The position numbers were made by a program, and so were the translations under genes. A stretch of DNA of 64,000 nucleotides, taken from contig DATIIT010000009.1 of NCBI GenBank assembly GCA_035479375.1, positions 1-64,000 on the forward strand, in the 5' to 3' direction. The notes below the pieces were generated by a model. That model saw only the letters and a program-made list of their open reading frames with translations. It ran no database searches and was not told the origin of the DNA. Shown here piece after piece: positions 42,069 through 51,500 of the stretch (positions are counted from its first letter, which is position 1; each line of letters begins with the position of its first letter). The stretch comes from PMNU01 sp035479375. GTDB taxonomy: Bacteria > Patescibacteriota > Saccharimonadia > Saccharimonadales > UBA4665.

Positions 42069-42830
42069 ATGAAACAAACAATCATTGCGGTCATCAACCA
42101 AAAGGGCGGCGTTGGCAAGACAACCACGGCGACCAACTTGGCCGCGCAGCTGGCTGGCAACGGCGCAGCAGTGTTGCTGGTAGATTTAGACCCCCAGGGC
42201 AATGCCACCAGCGGCCTCGGCGTCAACAAAGAGTTGGAGCCCACCACCTACGAGGTGCTGTTTGCCCAGGCTGGCCTGGACCAAGCAGTGCGTCCGGCAG
42301 AGCGCGACGGCCTGTATATTTTGCCGGCCAATGCCAACCTGGCGGCGGCCGAGGTAGAACTGGTATCGCAGCTGCAGCGCGAATTTGCCCTGCGCCGGGC
42401 CCTGGAGCCGGCGGCATACGACTACGTCATCATTGACTGCCCGCCGGCGCTCGGCCTGCTCACTATCAACGCGCTGAGCGCGGCCACCCACTTGCTCATC
42501 CCGGTGCAGTCGGAATATTATGCGCTCGAGGGGCTTGGCCAGCTGCTGGCCACGGTGCAGCGCGTCAAAGAGGCGCTTAACCCCGGGCTGGACCTGCTGG
42601 GCGTGGCGCTCACCATGTACGATAAGCGCACCAGCCTGTCCGAGCAAGTCATGCACGAACTACAGAGCCACTTCGGGGACAAGCTGTTTAAGACGGTCAT
42701 CCCGCGCAACGTGCGTTTGGCTGAGGCTCCCAGCTTTGGCAAGACCATTTTTGAGCACGACCGCTGGAGCAAAGGCGCCCGCGCCTACAAAAATCTGGCC
42801 AAGGAGGTAGCAAAACGTGTCCATGGGTAA
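42069..42830 (+). CDS. parA: Chromosome partitioning ATPase ParA (253 aa)
   Basis: The deviant Walker A motif KGGVGKTT (12-19), VLLVDLDPQGNATSG (Walker A') and YDYVIIDCPPALG (Walker B) define a ParA/Soj ATPase. It forms ATP-dependent dimers on DNA and moves ParB-bound origins. The N-terminus is short, without an HTH domain, as in chromosomal Soj. The ATG at 42069 fits the domain edge and ribosome-binding site; a GTG frame 10 codons earlier is rejected. parB overlaps its 3' end by 14 nt. It sits inside the surface-protein island. Confidence 0.95.
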   Translation: MKQTIIAVINQKGGVGKTTTATNLAAQLAGNGAAVLLVDLDPQGNATSGLGVNKELEPTTYEVLFAQAGLDQAVRPAERDGLYILPANANLAAAEVELVSQLQREFALRRALEPAAYDYVIIDCPPALGLLTINALSAATHLLIPVQSEYYALEGLGQLLATVQRVKEALNPGLDLLGVALTMYDKRTSLSEQVMHELQSHFGDKLFKTVIPRNVRLAEAPSFGKTIFEHDRWSKGARAYKNLAKEVAKRVHG

Positions 42831-43680
42831 AACTGGCCTCGGCCGCGGTTTTGACGCATTAATCCCCAAGAGCGTGGACGCTGCCGCGCTGTTTGACGAC
42901 CCTGGCCGCATCCAAAAAATCGCCCTGGGCGACATCGTGCCCAACACCGACCAGCCACGCACTACCTTTGACAACGACGCGCTCGTCGGCCTGGCCGAGT
43001 CCATCAAGCAGCACGGCATTATCCAGCCGCTGGTGGTGACGCCGCACGGCGCCGGCAAGTACAGCATTGTGGCCGGCGAGCGCCGGTGGCGCGCGGCGCA
43101 CATTGCCAAGCTGGACAAAGTCCCGGCCGTGGTGCGCACCACCAAAGAGCTGGAGCGGCTGGAGATTGCCATTGTAGAAAACGTGCAGCGGGTGGATTTG
43201 TCGCCGTTGGAGCAGGCCGTGTCTATCGAGCGCCTGCATCAGCAGTTCAGCATGACGTACGAGGCGATCGCCAAGCGGCTGGGCAAGGCCAGCTCCACGG
43301 TAAACAACATCGTGCGGTTGTTGCAGCTGCCGGAGGCCGCGCGCGCTGCCCTCGAAGCGCAAAAATTGAGCGAGGGCCACGCCCGCGCCATCCTCGCCCT
43401 CAAAGACTCGGCCGCGCACCAAGCCGAATTACTGGCGAGCATCTTGCGGCACGGGTGGTCTGTGCGCCAAGCTGAGCAGTTCGTTACCTCTGTGAAAGAT
43501 GGTTTTAAGGAGAAGGCCGCCACCAAGGCGCGCATGAGCAGCGAGACGCCGGCCACCAAACTCCTGGGCAAACGCCTGGGGGCGCCGGTGCACATCCGCC
43601 GTACCGCTAAAGGCGGGAAGCTGGAAATCGCTTTTACCAGTGACGATGAGCTCGACAACATCCTGGCTAGTCTAGGCTAG
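42817..43680 (+). CDS. parB: Chromosome partitioning protein ParB (287 aa)
   Basis: The N-terminus LGRGFDALIP is typical of ParB/Spo0J and stimulates ParA. The CTPase/nuclease-fold domain has GERRWRAAHIAKLDKVPAVV and ENVQRVDLSPLEQA, followed by the HTH segment YEAIAKRLGKASSTVNN for parS binding. A C-terminal dimer domain follows. The GTG at 42817 is 9 nt from AAGGAGG (42801-42807) and is preferred over the ATG at 42823. No perfect parS site was noticed in the window. Confidence 0.95.
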   Translation: MSMGKTGLGRGFDALIPKSVDAAALFDDPGRIQKIALGDIVPNTDQPRTTFDNDALVGLAESIKQHGIIQPLVVTPHGAGKYSIVAGERRWRAAHIAKLDKVPAVVRTTKELERLEIAIVENVQRVDLSPLEQAVSIERLHQQFSMTYEAIAKRLGKASSTVNNIVRLLQLPEAARAALEAQKLSEGHARAILALKDSAAHQAELLASILRHGWSVRQAEQFVTSVKDGFKEKAATKARMSSETPATKLLGKRLGAPVHIRRTAKGGKLEIAFTSDDELDNILASLG

Positions 43681-43705
43681 ATCCCCTAGGCAGATGTCTG
43701 GGGGT
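43681..43705. terminator. Hairpin between convergent parB and lepB
   Basis: ATCCCC-TAG pairs with CTG-GGGGT around GCAGATGT, with one G-T pair and no T-run on either side. It may act as a weak bidirectional terminator. Confidence 0.35.
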
Positions 43706-43724
43706 GCAGCTCGAAGCCGAGCGC

Positions 43725-44441
43725 CTAGAAGCGCTTGGCGTCGCCAATGGGCAAGACGCGCACGGCGAGCTTGCCGATAATTTTGTTGGCGTCCACCGGC
43801 CCAAAGAGCCGCGAGTCCAGCGAGTTGCCGCGGTTGTCGCCCATCACAAAGACGTGGCCGGCGGTGATTGTCCACTCGCCGTCAACACCGGTAGTGGGGA
43901 TGACTTTTCCGTAGGGGAGTGTGGCGTCTGGGCGGAAACCATTGGGGTACTTGGCGTTGTACACCGTTACCACGCCGCCGCTGACCACCACTTTGTCCCC
44001 GGGTAAACCAATAACGCGCTTAATGAGTTGCTTTTCCGGGTCCTGGCCGAACTGGCCAAGGCGCTCATCGGTGAAAACAACGACGTCACCCCGGTTTGGG
44101 ATGTAGGCGTGGTGGGTGATTTTTGCCCACGTGCGGCCGAGCTTCCACACAATGAGGCGGTCGTTGTTGTGCAGCGTGGTTTCCATGCTGGGCCCGTCCA
44201 CTTGGTAGGACTGGAACACGAACATGGTCAGCAACACTGCGATAACCGGCGCAATAATAAGCACCAGCACGGTAGAAAGGATACTGTGCCAGTTATCGCC
44301 ATTTTTGCTGCGTTTGGTGGGAGGTGTGCTAGCCGCCGGGCGCGGCGGGGTTATGGGCGCGACAGTATGCGGCGCGCCGGAAAGTGGCTGTTGCATAGGT
44401 GCAGCCGGCCGGGGCTGCTGCGTGTTTGGCGAGTCATTCAT
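43725..44441 (-). CDS. lepB: Signal peptidase I (238 aa)
   Basis: It cleaves signal peptides from exported proteins. The catalytic Ser is S85 in VDGPSMETT and the Lys is K141 in QLIKRVIGLPGD; box E is GDNRGNSLDSR (201-211). A Pro/Thr-rich cytoplasmic tail of about 50 residues precedes a single membrane helix (55-75). The ATG at 44441 is followed by this tail; the upstream frame is not conserved. It lies between the two giant-fibre cassettes and is the obvious candidate to process their secreted neighbours, though it is probably the general enzyme. Confidence 0.95.
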   Translation of the reverse strand: MNDSPNTQQPRPAAPMQQPLSGAPHTVAPITPPRPAASTPPTKRSKNGDNWHSILSTVLVLIIAPVIAVLLTMFVFQSYQVDGPSMETTLHNNDRLIVWKLGRTWAKITHHAYIPNRGDVVVFTDERLGQFGQDPEKQLIKRVIGLPGDKVVVSGGVVTVYNAKYPNGFRPDATLPYGKVIPTTGVDGEWTITAGHVFVMGDNRGNSLDSRLFGPVDANKIIGKLAVRVLPIGDAKRF

Positions 44442-44491
44442 ACAAAAGGTAACTATAGCGCAAATTACCTGTTGGTGCACGGAAATACTCA

Positions 44492-44520
44492 TTGGGCGGT
44501 TCCGGCATCTGGGGTATAAT
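44492..44520 (+). promoter_or_regulatory. Promoter of cassette 2
   Basis: TTGGGC (44492-44497), 17 nt and TATAAT (44515-44520), within the same GGTATAATCG context seen upstream of cassette 1. Confidence 0.7.
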
Positions 44521-44546
44521 CGTAAGCATAACAACAGTAGGGCTCT

Positions 44547-45392
44547 ATGCACATGTCGCTTCCACGGCAAAGACGTTCTCCAAAAGCGAAGTACATCAGT
44601 TTGGGTGTGGCGGCGTTCACACTCATTATTTGTGTGTCTTCGTTGAGCGCCCAAGGGGTCTCTTCTATTGCGCAGGGTTTCCGGACCAGTGACGCCGGGG
44701 TTGTCTCTGGCGCGCTGGTGAGCCTGAAAGAAGGCGTGGCAAACACGGTTGAGCTGGGTACGCCGGACAATTCCCAAAACCTTATCGGCGTTGCCGGCAG
44801 CAAGTCACTCATTGAGCTGTCGAGCGGCACAGGCAGCGTACAGGTGGTCACCAACGGGACTACGCAGGCGTTGGTGTCGGACATCAACGGCGATGTGAAG
44901 ACTGGCGACCGCGTCACGGCCTCGCCAATTGCCGGCGTGGGCATGAAAGCCACGAGCAGCGGTATCGTTGTGGGCAGCGCCCAGGCTAATTTGAGTAGTG
45001 CAACCACTAGCACCCAAACGGTCACGAATAAAAGAGGCAAACAGGTGACGGTAAAGATCGGCACTATCCCGGTGCAGGTAGACAAGGTGTTCTACCAGGC
45101 GCCCACGGACACGGTGTCATTTTTGCCCCCGGTGCTGTCTGATTTTGCCAACAGCGTTGCCGGGCACCAAGTTTCCCCGGTACGCGTTGTGGCGGCGGCG
45201 CTGCTTATTTCGTTGCTGTTTGTGGCTGTAACAATTTTGCTGTATTCGTCGGTGCGGTCCAGCATTATTTCGATTGGCCGCAACCCGTTAAGTGAGCAGG
45301 CTGTGCATAAGAGCCTCTTGGAAGTAGGACTGACCGTGGTGGGCGTGCTGGTGTTTACCGTTATTGTGGTGTATTTGATCCTCACCACGTAG
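44547..45392 (+). CDS. Cassette 2 partner: membrane protein with extracellular domain and C-terminal TM hairpin (281 aa)
   Basis: Paralogue of the 275-aa protein at 36133. Shared blocks include SSIAQGF, VSGALVSL, VQVVTNGTTQALVSDINGD, KTGDRVTASPIAGVGMKAT, VAGHQVSPVR and the cytoplasmic loop SSVRSSIISIGRNPLSEQAV. An N-terminal hydrophobic segment (about 17-35), an extracellular domain and two C-terminal membrane helices give the same topology. It lies 121 nt before giant fibre 2. The strict pairing of this family with giant fibres suggests a dedicated partner, but the biochemical role is unknown. Confidence 0.75.
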   Translation: MHMSLPRQRRSPKAKYISLGVAAFTLIICVSSLSAQGVSSIAQGFRTSDAGVVSGALVSLKEGVANTVELGTPDNSQNLIGVAGSKSLIELSSGTGSVQVVTNGTTQALVSDINGDVKTGDRVTASPIAGVGMKATSSGIVVGSAQANLSSATTSTQTVTNKRGKQVTVKIGTIPVQVDKVFYQAPTDTVSFLPPVLSDFANSVAGHQVSPVRVVAAALLISLLFVAVTILLYSSVRSSIISIGRNPLSEQAVHKSLLEVGLTVVGVLVFTVIVVYLILTT

Positions 45393-45399
45393 CGTAAAG

Positions 45400-45471
45400 T
45401 TTTCCACAGAAATACGCCTATCTTGTAGTAAAAAGTACATATACCTACAAGCATAAGCAGCGTAAGATATA
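45400..45471 (+). promoter_or_regulatory. Conserved upstream element and promoter of giant fibre 2
   Basis: TTTTCCACA (45400-45408) is followed by a perfect stem, CTTGTAG with CTACAAG (about 45423-45456), whose loop holds AAAAGTAC (45431-45438), and then CGTAAGATATA (45461-45471). The spacing from AAAAGTAC to CGTAAG is 30 nt, as upstream of giant fibre 1, although the stem sequences differ. TAAGAT at 45463-45468 would be the -10. GGGAG lies 18 nt from the GTG start, too far to be a normal Shine-Dalgarno. Confidence 0.7.
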
Positions 45472-45513
45472 TGCAGGGAATACTCTCGAAAGGGAGTCAC
45501 AAAAAAACAAATC

Positions 45514-48500
45514 GTGGACCAAAACCAAAATACAAACACGAATGTTGGGCCTATTAGTGGAGGGACGGATCAGCCGGGGACCCTAGACTATGGCGTTGCT
45601 GCTGGCGTGGCCGACCCCGAGGCGCTCTCTTTGGAGCCAGTCTCTGCCACGTTGCCCGATGAAGCAGCGCGCGCCGCAAAGCGCACCAACGTTGCTGTCC
45701 GCCTGTTAAAGCGGGCTGACGTGCTGCTTGTCCTGCTGTTAATTGCGGGCATGGTGGGTCTTATAGTGGCCAACGTGCGCCACAAGGCGCACAACAAGGG
45801 CGTGGCCAGTATCACAGACCAGTACAACACCGTTACCCTGCCATTGGCTGGGTATGTGGCAAACGCCCAAGGCGTGAACTTTGGCAGCAGCAGCGTGGTC
45901 ATCAACGGCGCGCTGAAGGTTAACGACGGATTGGTGGTCACACCTTCTGTGCAGCCCAATGCGCCCACGGCCGGCCAGCTGTACTTCGACCAAAACACCA
46001 ACCAGATGGCGTACTACAACGGCAAGTCGTTTGTGCCGCTCGTTTCGCAAGGGGCAGTGGTGCAGAGTGTGGGCGGCGCCAGTGGGCAGCTGACCCTTGG
46101 TAACGGTTTGAGTGTCACGGGCAACCAGCTCAACGTGGCCTTCCCGTCGCAGGCGGCCAGCGTGACGTCTTTGGGTGGGCAGAGCGGGGCCGTTTCCCTA
46201 GGCAACGGCCTGACGCTGGTGGGTGGCGCACTGCAAAATAGCGGCGCCTTGAGCATCACGGCCGGCAACAACATCTCGGTCACCAATGATGGCAAGGGCA
46301 ATTACACCATTAACAACACTGGTGCTGGCACTGGCACGGTAACGAGCCCGGGTGGCACGTCCGGGCAGTTTGCGCTGTTTGACGGCGCGCAGGACATCGT
46401 TGGCTCGCTGTTGAGCCAGAGCGGCACCACTATCACCATCACCGGCGACCTCAACGTGGTTACCGGCGGCCTCAGCTTGGGCAATGCGCTTACCGTGCCC
46501 AACGGCGGCACTGGCGCTACGTCGCTGGCCTCGAACGGGGTAGTAGTGAGTAACGGCACCGCGGCATTTACCGCTGTAACCGGCGGGAGCCCTGGGCTTT
46601 GTTTGCTGTCTACGGCGGGGGCACCGGCCTTTGGCGCCTGCCCGGGCAACGCCGGCGTGACCACGCTCAACGGCTTGAGCGGTGTGTTGGCCATTGCGAA
46701 CGCCAGCGGCGCCGGCAGCACTATAACAATCGACGATGCCACCACGGCCGGCGGCAAGGGCATTGCCAGCTTCAACAACACGAACTTTACCGCGGCTGGC
46801 GGTGTGGTGAACACCATCCAGGACATTAGCACCACCGCGGCCACGACGTTTGGGCGGCTGACGCTGAGCTCAAACCAAGCAACCAACCCGATGCTGCTGG
46901 TAAACAACACCAACGGCGGCGCCTCTGGAAACCTGCTCGATTTGCAGCTTGGCGGAGTGAGTAAATTTAGTGTTCAACCCGGCGGAAACATATCTGCAAC
47001 AGGGACGATTAACGGCCAGACAATCTCTAACGTGGCTAACTTTACAGGCAGCCTAGGGGTTTCCGGCAACACCACACTCACCGGCACATTGGCGGTGAAC
47101 GGGGGCAGTATTGGCTCTAGCGGCGCGTTAAGCATCAGCCCCACGGGCACGCTTACCGCAGGCACCACCGGCCAAACGCTGACGCTGCAGGGCAATGGCA
47201 GCACCACATTGGCCGCTACTAGTGGCGGCTTTACCACGACGCTGAGCTTCCAGGCGCCAACGGCCAATGTGACGTACCGTCTGCCCACAGCCGCCGCCAA
47301 CACCTACGACATCTGTACCACGGCTGGCAACTGTACGGGTACCGGCGGCGGGGTGACGACCCCTGGCGGCACAAACAACAAGCTATCGAAGTTTACTGGC
47401 GCGCAAACGCTGGGCGACTCCAGCATTTCCGACACCGGCGTGCTGGTGACCACGTCGGCCAACATTGCCATCCAGGGCGGCACGGCAACGGTAGGTGTGG
47501 CCAACACGCAAACCGGCTCGCTGACGCTGGCCTACGGCTCGGCCAACTTTAGCGGTACGGTTACCCAGGGCGTACTCACCAACAACCGCACCTATACCTT
47601 GCCAGACGCCAGCGGCACGGTGTGTTTGAGCAGCGGCAACTGTTTGGGTGGGGGCAGTGGCGGCGCCAACACGGCGCTGTCTAACCTGACGAGCGTGGCT
47701 ATTAACACTTCGCTCTTGCCGGGCAGCACGAGCATCGACCTCGGTTCGGCGGCAGCGCCGTTCCGCAACCTATATATTGCGGGCAGCTCGGCGTCGCCAG
47801 GGACAAATAACTTCCAGATCACTGGTTCGGCCACCCAGGCACGCACGATTACTATCCCCGACGCCACGGGCACAATTTGTTTGAACAACAGCACCAACTG
47901 TGGCTTCTTAACTGGCACGGGCACGGCGTTTGTACAAAACGGCAACACGCTGGGAGCGGCGGCGTTTATGGGCACGAGTGACAACTTTGCCCTCAATCTG
48001 GTCACCAACAATATAGCCCGCCTAACGCTGGCTAACACCGGCGGTGCGACGTTTAGCGGCAACGTGGCCATTAACGGCAGCACGCTGAGCTCGGCCGCAG
48101 CCCTTAACATTACGCCGAGCGGCACGCTTACAGTGGGCGCCTCGGCCCAAACCCTGACCCTGCAAGGCGATGGCAGCACCACCCTAAGCGCCACCGGCGG
48201 CGGCTTTACCACTACCGTGGGCTTCACCGGCTCGCCAACTGGCGCGGTGACGTACAACTTCGACCGCAGCGCTGCGCCCAACACATACACCATTTGTACG
48301 ACAGCCGGCAACTGTGTGGGTGGCGGCGGCGGGGTGACAACGTCCGGCGGCAGCACCAACAAGGTGGCCAAATTCAGCGGCAGCCAGACCTTGGCCGACT
48401 CCAGCCTCACAGACAACGGCACGACGGTGACCACCACGGGCAACCTGGTGGTGCAGGGCGGCAGCGCCACAGTTGGTGTGGCCAACAGCCAGACTGGCAT

Positions 48501-51500
48501 TTTGTCGCTGGCCTACGGCTCGGCCAACTTTAGCGGCAGCCTGACGCAGGGCACGTTAACCGGCAACCAGACCTACACGCTGCCAGACGCTACCGGAACC
48601 ATCTGTTTGAGCAGCGGCAACTGTTTGGGTGGCGGTGGAGGCGGGGGCGCCAACGCGGCGCTGTCCAACTTGTCTAGCGTGGCTATTAACACCTCGCTGC
48701 TGCCGGGTACCACCACGATTGACCTGGGCTCGTCCAGTGCGCCGTTCCGCAACTTATATATTGCGGGCAGCTCGGGCACGCCTGGCACCAACAACTTCCA
48801 GATTACCGGCACGGCCACCAGCCCGCGCACGATCACGCTCCCCGACGCCACCGGCACGGTGTGTCTGAACAGCTCTGCGTCTTGTGGCTTTGCCACGGGC
48901 AGCGGCTCGGCCTTTGTGCAGAGCGGCAACAGCTTTGGCGCCACCGGCGTGCTTGGCACCAACGACAACAACGGGCTTAATATCCGCACCAATGGCAACA
49001 CGGCCTTGGGGCTGAGCGCGGCTGGCGACGCCACGTTTGCTGGCAATGTGACGATCCAGGGCACCACGCTGAGCTCCAGTGGCGCGCTGAGCATTACGCC
49101 CGGCTCCAGCCTGACGGTGGGCGCTACTACCCAGACGCTGACGCTGCAGGGCAACGCCAGTACCACGCTAACGGCCACCGGCGGCGGCTTTACCACCACC
49201 GTGGGCTTCACCGGCTCGCCCACGGCATCGGTGGCCTACAACTTCGACCGCACGGCCACTGGCGGCCCGTACGCCATCTGTACTACGGCCGGCAACTGTA
49301 CCGGCACCGGCGGCGGCGTGACCACGCTGGGCGGGTCAACCGGGACGATTGCGGTCTTCACTGGTTCGCAGGCCATTGGCAACTCACTGCTGAGCCAGAG
49401 CGGCGGCGTGGTGACGGTGGCCGGCGGGCTCAACCTCACCAGCGGCAACACGTACCAGATTAACAACACGCAGATCTCGTCGGCTAACTTAAGCAACGAC
49501 AGCAACCTGGCCAAACTGAGCGCCTCGCAAACCTTTAGCGGCGCCACGGTGACCTTTAAGAACGCCAGTGTGGACACCACCAACGCCTTTAATATCCAGA
49601 ACGCTGGCGGCAGCCGTTTATTTACGGCCGACACCACTAACGGCCAGATTATCCTGGGTACCTCCAGTACGCTGGACGGCAAACTGGTGTTCAACAACGT
49701 GAGTAACACGAACACCGCCACGATTGTGCCCGGTACGCCCACGGGCCCACGCACGATCACGCTGCCAGACTCTACCGGCACCATCTGTTTGGACAGCGGC
49801 AACTGTGCTGGTGCGGGCTCCACGCTGCAGACGGCGTACAACTTCTCGGTGGGCGGCACCACGCCAAAGATTAAGCTCAACAGTACGCTGAACGGCGTGG
49901 ACATCCAGGACGCGGACACCACGATTGGCGCCAACCTGTTTAACGTGCGCGCCAGCAATGGCGCAGGCCTGGGCAGTGTGCTGTTTGGCGTAGGCAACAC
50001 CGGCCAGGCAACACTGCAGAATAGCGCCAACTCCACCACCGCGCTGCGTTTGCTGACGCAGGGCGGCACCACGGTGCTCACCGGCGACACCACCAACGGC
50101 AAGGTCATTTTAGGCCAGGGCGGCACGTTGGACGGCAAACTGGTATTTAGCAACGCCACCAACGCTAACCTGGTGACGGTGAGCAGCGCGGCAGTCACCA
50201 ACGCGCGCACGGTAACACTGCCGGATTCAAGCGGCACGGTGTGTTTGGACAGCGGCAACTGTTCTGGCTCCGGCAGCACCAACACGCTGCAGGCGGCCTA
50301 TAACGCTGGTAACACTATTTCTACGAACGGCAACGACATCGCCTTTACGGTTAACAGCAGCCAGAACTTTACGGTGACCACGGCGGCTACCGCTACGGGC
50401 GGGTCGGTGTTCTCGTTGGCGGATGGCAGCAACGCCACGCCGCCCGGCCAGCTCATTTTGGTGCGCAACAACGACATCAACCAGCCGCTGGGCAAGGGCA
50501 TTGCGGTGACCTCGGCCGGCGGCGGCATTAGTACGGCGCTGGATGCCTCGGGCAGCAATATTACTAACGCGTTGGCGATTGGCGCCAACGCCATCTCCGG
50601 CACCAACTTTAGCGTGAACGGCAGTGGCGCGGTGACCGCTGTGGGCGTGAACTCGGGCAGCGGCCTGTTGCAGGGCGCTGGCGGCCTGACTGCCACCGGC
50701 GCGGTGAGCCTCAACACCACCGGCACCGGCAATACCAGCATTGGGAACGGCACGGGCACGCTGGCGCTGACATCTGCCGCGCTTAACGTGACGACTTTGG
50801 GGGCGGTAAGCGGCGTGACCACGCTGGCGACATCGGGGATTATTACCGCCGGATCACTGGGCGCGGCCAACACCACAACGCTGTTGTGCCGCAATAGCAC
50901 CAACCAGATCGCCACTTGCGCTGGCACGGGTGCTGGCGTGGCCTTTATCCAGGGCGGCAACAGCTTTGGCGTGGCTGGCGACCTTGGCACTAACGACGGT
51001 TTTGAGCTCAACCTGCGCACCAACAACGCCACGCGCATCACCTTGAGCACCACCGGCGACTTCACCTGGGCGGCCAGCAGCGCTGGCAACTTCGACCAGT
51101 CGAGCAGCACCGGGACGTTTAAGACCGGCAGCGGCAACGTGTCGCTCAACGGTAGTACGACGGTGGCGGCTACCAAGACGTTAACGGTCACCAGCGGGCT
51201 CACCAGCCTTACGGGCAACACTAGCGGCGACGCGCTTAACGTTTCTAACTCGAGCTCTACGGGCAACATCGCAGTCTTTAGCGACGGCGCTACAGCAGTG
51301 GCCACGTGGGCGAACGGCGGCTCGGTGCTGTTCCAGAACCAAACCGACTCGGCCACGGCCTTTCGCATCCAAGACACGGGCAGCGGCACGCTGCTGACTG
51401 CCAACACCGCCACGCGCACCAGCGGCGTGGCCGGCAACACGGTTAAGATTGGCGACTCCACCGGCACAGACACGGCCACCACTTTCTTGCAGCTGGACGG

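Noticed and set aside
42000..45513. parS sites near parB
   Set aside because: No sequence close to TGTTNCACGTGAAACA was seen by eye; CACGTG hexamers elsewhere are within coding DNA and lack the flanks.
24700..51000. CRISPR array, suggested by many short repeats
   Set aside because: The repeats are coding, vary in spacing and sequence, and lack constant-length repeats with unique spacers.
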